From DASXTB01 sp036505615 (lineage in GTDB: Bacteria > Acidobacteriota > UBA6911 > JACQSX01): a stretch of 8,341 nt of DNA. The stretch lies in contig DASXTB010000204.1 in assembly GCA_036505615.1 (NCBI GenBank), positions 1 to 8,341 of the forward strand. The letters are read 5' to 3'. Positions 4,700-8,341 of this stretch are shown piece after piece (the first letter of the stretch is position 1; each line of letters begins with the position of its first letter). Made by a program: the position numbers and the translations under genes. Under the pieces are notes generated by a model. The model was given only the letters and a program-made list of their open reading frames with translations, did no database searches and had not been told where the DNA came from.

Positions 4700-7600
4700 T
4701 CTTGTCCGGCTCAGGCGCTGTTGTAACTGGTTGCAAATTGCTGCGCCGCAGATGCTCATTAAGAGCCGGCACATCCTTGTTCTTCAAGTCCTGCCAGCGT
4801 GCCAACAAGCTCTTGAGCGCCTGCTGCAGCTCAGCGACTGTCTTCATTGCCTGTGTCGTAGGAGCCGCATCGGCGCTGTCCACCAGTTCCAGCACCGTAC
4901 TGAGCTCTCCATTAAGTCGCGTCAAGTTCTCTTCTCCTGCGCTGCCCGCACCGAAGGGAGACACGGGCGCGCCGCCTTCCAGCGCCGCCGCTTTCCCGTC
5001 GAGCGCGCCGATGGCTTCCCTTAATGCGCTCTGGGATTGAACTCCCGCGTGGCTGCGCAGAGTGTTCAGTTGCGATCGAATCTGGCGCACTTGCGCGAGC
5101 GCTTCGTAGTCCTGCCGCATCGCGTCGGAGATTTTCGTCGCCACGGTGAATTGCTGAATCAAGCCCGCAGGCAGCGTCTTTATTCTCGGGTCCATCTTAA
5201 GCGTCAGCGGTTGCGTGTAACTGCGCCCGGCTGCCGTCAGTTTCACTGTATAAAGACCGGGCGCGGCTATGGGCCCGCGTGGTTCGCGCGGCGTGTCGCG
5301 ATAAATGGCCGCGATCGGATACTCGTGGCGCAGCGCCGGCGGCGGCGGGTAATGCAGGTCCCAGACAAAGCGGCGCATGCCCGCTTCTGCGGAAAGCACG
5401 GGCGTTGCGCGGACCCAGTAAGTTGGGACAGCCAGCTCGCGCTGCAACTGCGGCTCGGTCACTTCGGGCTTGTCGCTGCTTGAAAAACGCCGCGCCAGTT
5501 TTCCCGCAGCATTGAAGATCTCCAGCGTTACCGGTCCTGGGGATGCTGCTCGCAGATAGTAGTCAATAATTGCTCCGTCGGGCGGGTTCGGACCGGCCGG
5601 CACTTCCGGCGGCAACGGTGTGTCGGTGTTTCTGTTCCAGCGCCAGCGCAGCGCTGCCTGCGGGCGGAACAGATACGCCTCCGACTCAACAACCTTCGCG
5701 GTCAGCTGTCGCAGCGGCGTAATGTCGTCCAGGATCCAGAATGAACGTCCGTGTGTGGCGACCACTAAGTCGTCGCCACGGATGATCAAATCGCGCATAG
5801 AGCTGCGCGGGAGATTCTGTTGAATCGACTGCCACTGCTCGCCGTCGTCAAAGGAAACGTAAATCTCGCGCTCGGTCCCGGCAAACAGCAGTCCCTTGCG
5901 CGCCGGGTCCTCGCGCACTACGTTGACGGGCGCATTATCAGGCAGGCCGCCGGTGATTTTCTGCCAGTTTTTTCCGCCGTCGTGCGTGCGGTATATATAA
6001 GGATGCAGATCGTCCAGGCGGAAGCGCGATACGGACACATAGGCCGTGGCCGCGTCGAAGTGACCCGCGTCAATCTGCGTCACTTTGCTCCATGCCGTCA
6101 GTTCCGGCGGCGTTACGTCCTTCCAGCTCTTGCCGCCATCGCTAGTCACATGAACCAGGCCGTCATCGGTGCCGGCCCAGATCAGGTTCACGTCTCTGGG
6201 AGAAGGCCCAAGAGAGTAGATCACTCCGCGGTGTTCGCTCCGGGAAGCTTCGTCGGAGTAGATGCCGAGGTTTTGCGGCACTCCGGATTTCTCCCGGGTC
6301 AAGTCAGGACTGATGATCTCCCAAGACCGCCCGCCGTTGATGGTCTTGAAGAGTACCTGCGCCGCAAAGTAGAGGACGTGGGGGTCAACCGGAGAAAAAA
6401 GAATCGGCGCCGTGCGGTCAAAGCGATACTTGCCGGTGCGCAGCGCGACGGGGCCTACATTTTGAACCTGGCCGGTCTTTTCGTCGTAGCGGCTCACCTT
6501 GCCGCCATAGATGACGCCCGGATGAAGCGGGTCGGGCGCGGCATAACCGTACTCTTCGACGCCCACCGGGTGCCACTCGCGGAATGTAATCTCGCCATAG
6601 TCGCTGCGGCTCGCCACACCGGCCGAGCCGCTCTCCTGCTGGCCTCCGTAGACCCAGTACGGAAATCGGTTGTCGGCTGTCACATGGAACATCTGACCGG
6701 TCGGCTGGTTATACCACGAGCTCCAGGTTTGGCCGCCGTTGACGCTGATGGTCGCCCCCTGGTCGCTCGCCAGCAAAATGATCTGAGGATTCTCTGGGTT
6801 AATCCAGATGGTGTGGTAGTCGTCGCCTCCGGGCGCTCCTTTGATCGCAACGAAGCTGTGTCCGCCGTCGGTGGACCGATAGGTCGAGGTATTGCACACG
6901 TACACCGTCTCCTTGTTTGCAGGATCGACGCGCACCATGGCGAAGTCAGAGCCGCGGCCCCAGATGCGGTTCTCGTTGTTCACCCGCTCCCAGCTTTCGC
7001 CCGCATCGTCGGAGCGGAAAAGGCCCCCGGCTTTAGGCGAAGCCTCGACCAGCGCGTACAAGCGCCTGGAGTCGGTGGGAGCTATTCCGATTCCGATGCG
7101 GCCGAGCCCCTCGGCAAATGTTGGCAAGCCGTGCGCAAGCTGTCGCCACGTCGTCCCGCCGTCGGCCGAACGGAACAGCCCGCTGGCCGGGCCGCTGTAT
7201 GCGTTGTTGTATTCCCACGGTCCTTGCCGCGCCGCCCACATTACCGCGTAAATAACCTGCGAATTGGCGGGGTCGAAGGCCAGATCGATGGCGCCGGTAT
7301 TCTCGTCCTTGTATAACACCTTCGCCCAAGTTTCCCCGCCATCGGTAGAGCGGAATACGCCGCGTTCTTCGTTCGCTCCGTAGGGATGCCCCAGTGCCGC
7401 TACAAAGACTCGGCGGGGGTTGCGCGGATCGACAAGGATGGCGCCGATTTGCCGGGCATCGCGCAAGCCCAGGTGTCTCCAGGTCTTTCCCGCGTCGGTC
7501 GACTTGTAGATACCGTCGCCGATGGAAAGATCGGGGCGCTGCAGCCCCTCGCCGCTTCCCACATAAATAATGTTTGGATCAGAGGGCGCCACCGCCAGCG

Positions 7601-7883
7601 TTCCAATCGACTGTGTCGGCTGATCGTCGAAGATCGGCGTCCAGACATGTCCGAAGTCGGTGGTCTTCCACACACCGCCGTTGTTGACGCCGACGTAAAA
7701 GACATTGGCTTGGCCGGGAACGCCAGTGGCTCCCACGGTGCGGCCGCCGCGAAACGGCCCGATCAGCCGCCAGCGCAGGTCGCTGTAGGAAATCTTGTCG
7801 AACTGCGGGCCAGCCGACAGCGGGAATCCGGCCAACGTCAATAAGGATGCCAAGATCATTACCAGTCGAGGTTTTGGATTCAC
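4680..7883 (-). CDS. Secreted VPS10/BNR-repeat (sortilin-like) beta-propeller protein
   Basis: This is a complete 1067-residue protein. The start is GTG at 7883, since the overlapping ATG at 7885 reads straight into TGA; GAGG (7893-7890) lies 6 nt upstream. A signal peptide is clear: basic MNPKPR, hydrophobic LVMILASLLTLAG, then FPLSAG with likely cleavage near residue 25. Eleven Asp-box motifs (S/T-x-D/N-x-G-x-x-W) lie at about residues 74, 128, 179, 239, 291, 337, 380, 514, 580, 633 and 677, marking BNR blades of one or two propellers across about 40-720. A beta-sandwich-like segment follows (about 770-895, with PVTLEIFNAAGKLARRF and GLYTVKLTAAG), then a helical, probably coiled-coil tail (905-1050). 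Family knowledge: such proteins are often labelled 'glycosyl hydrolase', but Asp boxes are structural and sialidase catalytic residues are not evident, so binding or an extracytoplasmic role is safer. It stands alone in this window. Its C-terminal ALNEHLRRSNLQPV looks native; the last 15 or so residues overlap the vapC fragment and may be partly acquired at the junction. Confidence 0.93.
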   Translation of the reverse strand: MNPKPRLVMILASLLTLAGFPLSAGPQFDKISYSDLRWRLIGPFRGGRTVGATGVPGQANVFYVGVNNGGVWKTTDFGHVWTPIFDDQPTQSIGTLAVAPSDPNIIYVGSGEGLQRPDLSIGDGIYKSTDAGKTWRHLGLRDARQIGAILVDPRNPRRVFVAALGHPYGANEERGVFRSTDGGETWAKVLYKDENTGAIDLAFDPANSQVIYAVMWAARQGPWEYNNAYSGPASGLFRSADGGTTWRQLAHGLPTFAEGLGRIGIGIAPTDSRRLYALVEASPKAGGLFRSDDAGESWERVNNENRIWGRGSDFAMVRVDPANKETVYVCNTSTYRSTDGGHSFVAIKGAPGGDDYHTIWINPENPQIILLASDQGATISVNGGQTWSSWYNQPTGQMFHVTADNRFPYWVYGGQQESGSAGVASRSDYGEITFREWHPVGVEEYGYAAPDPLHPGVIYGGKVSRYDEKTGQVQNVGPVALRTGKYRFDRTAPILFSPVDPHVLYFAAQVLFKTINGGRSWEIISPDLTREKSGVPQNLGIYSDEASRSEHRGVIYSLGPSPRDVNLIWAGTDDGLVHVTSDGGKSWKDVTPPELTAWSKVTQIDAGHFDAATAYVSVSRFRLDDLHPYIYRTHDGGKNWQKITGGLPDNAPVNVVREDPARKGLLFAGTEREIYVSFDDGEQWQSIQQNLPRSSMRDLIIRGDDLVVATHGRSFWILDDITPLRQLTAKVVESEAYLFRPQAALRWRWNRNTDTPLPPEVPAGPNPPDGAIIDYYLRAASPGPVTLEIFNAAGKLARRFSSSDKPEVTEPQLQRELAVPTYWVRATPVLSAEAGMRRFVWDLHYPPPPALRHEYPIAAIYRDTPREPRGPIAAPGLYTVKLTAAGRSYTQPLTLKMDPRIKTLPAGLIQQFTVATKISDAMRQDYEALAQVRQIRSQLNTLRSHAGVQSQSALREAIGALDGKAAALEGGAPVSPFGAGSAGEENLTRLNGELSTVLELVDSADAAPTTQAMKTVAELQQALKSLLARWQDLKNKDVPALNEHLRRSNLQPVTTAPEPDKTNSGRR

Positions 7884-7886
7884 ATG

Positions 7887-7894
7887 TCACCTCT
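7887..7894 (-). promoter_or_regulatory. Ribosome-binding site deciding the GTG start of the VPS10/BNR gene
   Basis: AGAGGTGA on the minus strand just before GTG 7883. The ATG one register over is followed at once by TGA, so only the GTG can open the signal peptide. The spacing, 6 nt from GAGG to GTG, is acceptable. Confidence 0.6.
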
Positions 7895-7923
7895 GCAGGA
7901 AGTCTATACGAATCGTGATGAAA

Positions 7924-7989
7924 CCACTGGGCACTGGGCACTGTCGAACAAAATCATCGAATTCCTAGTGTACCCAGTGTCCCCAGTGG
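7924..7989. repeat. Inverted GTG-rich repeat, REP-like hairpin
   Basis: The left arm 7924-7943 is CCACTGGGCACTGGGCACTG. The right arm 7967-7989 contains AGTG, CCCAGTG and CCCAGTGG separated by two-base bulges, so the arms pair as CCACTGGG/CCCAGTGG, CACTGGG/CCCAGTG and CACT/AGTG around a 24-nt loop. The right arm also reads as three 9-nt units (TCCTAGTGT, ACCCAGTGT, CCCCAGTGG) followed by CTCA. Such intergenic repeats are common in several soil phyla. It lies 41 nt upstream of the VPS10/BNR start, within its leader or promoter region. Confidence 0.7.
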
Positions 7990-8008
7990 CTCAAAATTAT
8001 TACTCCTT

Positions 8009-8194
8009 ATGCAAATACTGTTTCTCTTTGGAGCGGTCGTGGCATTCGTGATTGTCGCCGTCTCGTGGACCCTGTGGCGAGACAAGCGACGAAGGCAGAA
8101 GTTGAAGCGGACAGCCGAGATTCTTGGATTTTCGCTTGAGCCCGATGGAAGCCGGCTGTTGGACGAAGGTCTTCGGAACCCGAACACTCATTGA
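8009..8194 (+). CDS. Small single-helix membrane protein, possibly a truncated gene
   Basis: This is a 61-codon frame. Residues 2-22 (QILFLFGAVVAFVIVAVSWTL) form one strong transmembrane helix, followed by very basic RDKRRRQKLKR and then TAEILGFSLEPDGSRLLDEG and a short polar end. The layout, helix then Arg/Lys stop-transfer then 'LGF' segment, resembles the beginning of longer bacterial membrane proteins in which a soluble domain follows. The frame ends just before the second GTG-rich repeat, so it may be the 5' stub of such a gene. No ribosome site is visible before ATG (the preceding bases are ATTACTCCTT). On the opposite strand the same region gives frames that look like repeat translations. 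It is a candidate gene on composition only. Confidence 0.45.
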   Translation: MQILFLFGAVVAFVIVAVSWTLWRDKRRRQKLKRTAEILGFSLEPDGSRLLDEGLRNPNTH

Positions 8195-8211
8195 TAAAGG
8201 AATTATTATAT

Positions 8212-8238
8212 TCCCCGTGTTCCCCGTGTCCCCCGTGG
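8212..8238 (+). repeat. Three direct 9-nt units of the GTG-rich repeat
   Basis: TCCCCGTGT, TCCCCGTGT and CCCCCGTGG are followed by TTCA. The plan matches the 7963-7989 array (two units ending GTGT, the last ending GTGG, then C/T-TCA), but A is replaced by C at the fifth base. On the minus strand it would translate as the well-known spurious peptide NHGGHGEHGE. It is non-coding repeat sequence. Confidence 0.7.
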
Positions 8239-8341
8239 TTCATAGTTTTTTGAGACACTCTCCTTGCCGTCGATGACCCCTACTCACGTTTCGTAGGCTC
8301 GGCCTCGAAATGCGGACTCGCGTTATCTTCTGGAGGGAGAC
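8239..8341. other. Right-edge intergenic sequence, nothing recognised
   Basis: After the repeat there is a T-run (8246-8251) without a stem and about 90 further bases with no supported frame, RNA or promoter. GGAGGGAG near 8333-8340 could be the ribosome site of a plus-strand gene starting just beyond the window; this cannot be tested here. Confidence 0.25.

Noticed and set aside
5820..7316. 498-codon plus-strand open frame
   Set aside because: It lies antisense to the VPS10/BNR gene, whose signal peptide, eleven Asp-boxes and full length are convincing. The plus frame is rich in Arg, Ala and Val with no domain pattern, as expected for a GC-rich shadow.
7924..8240. CRISPR array
   Set aside because: Units are 9 nt, adjacent and degenerate, with no spacers of constant length and no cas genes.
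8007..8258. Minus-strand 83-codon frame starting with MSQKTMNHGGHGEHGEYNN
   Set aside because: NHGGHGEHGE is the translation of the 9-nt GTG repeat and is a frequent false gene call.

Overview
The window reads as chromosome from a soil- or sediment-type bacterium. The best guess is Acidobacteriota, because very long secreted VPS10/BNR 'sortilin-like' proteins and short GTG-rich intergenic repeats are common there. No marker gene proves this. The right half (about 4.7-7.9 kb) is visibly GC-rich; one row sampled near 6.0 kb is about 65% GC. The left part is more AT-rich; one row near 0.6 kb is about 40% GC. The left part holds defence and mobile-element material, so I read it as an accessory island abutting core chromosome at about 4.69 kb.

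Positions 1-3261 are a minus-strand cluster. In transcription order it holds: a two-helix membrane protein of about 241 residues, now broken into six frame segments (3261-2535); a 150-residue protein of unknown function (2528-2076); and a large DUF262-DUF1524 (GmrSD-type) modification-dependent restriction enzyme. The enzyme is intact for 676 codons and runs off the left edge (2029-1). It is the main gene of the left part and is easy to miss because its stop codon lies outside the window. The spacing suggests one operon.

Positions 3376-4699 are a graveyard. It contains: the 5' half of a minus-strand tRNA-Arg(ACG) cut exactly at the anticodon loop; a strong intrinsic terminator beside it; a stretch with nothing recognised; an IS256-family transposase fossil (amber codon plus large internal deletion that removes the first two catalytic Asp); and a vapBC toxin-antitoxin remnant. 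The vapBC operator-like palindrome and ATGA overlap survive, the antitoxin has a 1-nt deletion, and the PIN toxin is cut after about 16 residues.

Positions 4680-7883 (minus) are a complete 1067-residue secreted VPS10/BNR beta-propeller protein with eleven Asp-box motifs. Positions 7884-8341 are intergenic, with three clusters of a short GTG-containing repeat (one inverted, two direct). A 61-codon ORF for a small membrane protein, possibly truncated, sits between two of the clusters.

The part most worth following is the minus-strand cluster: a GmrSD-like nuclease preceded by a small helical protein and a membrane protein, none of which I can assign to a named defence system.
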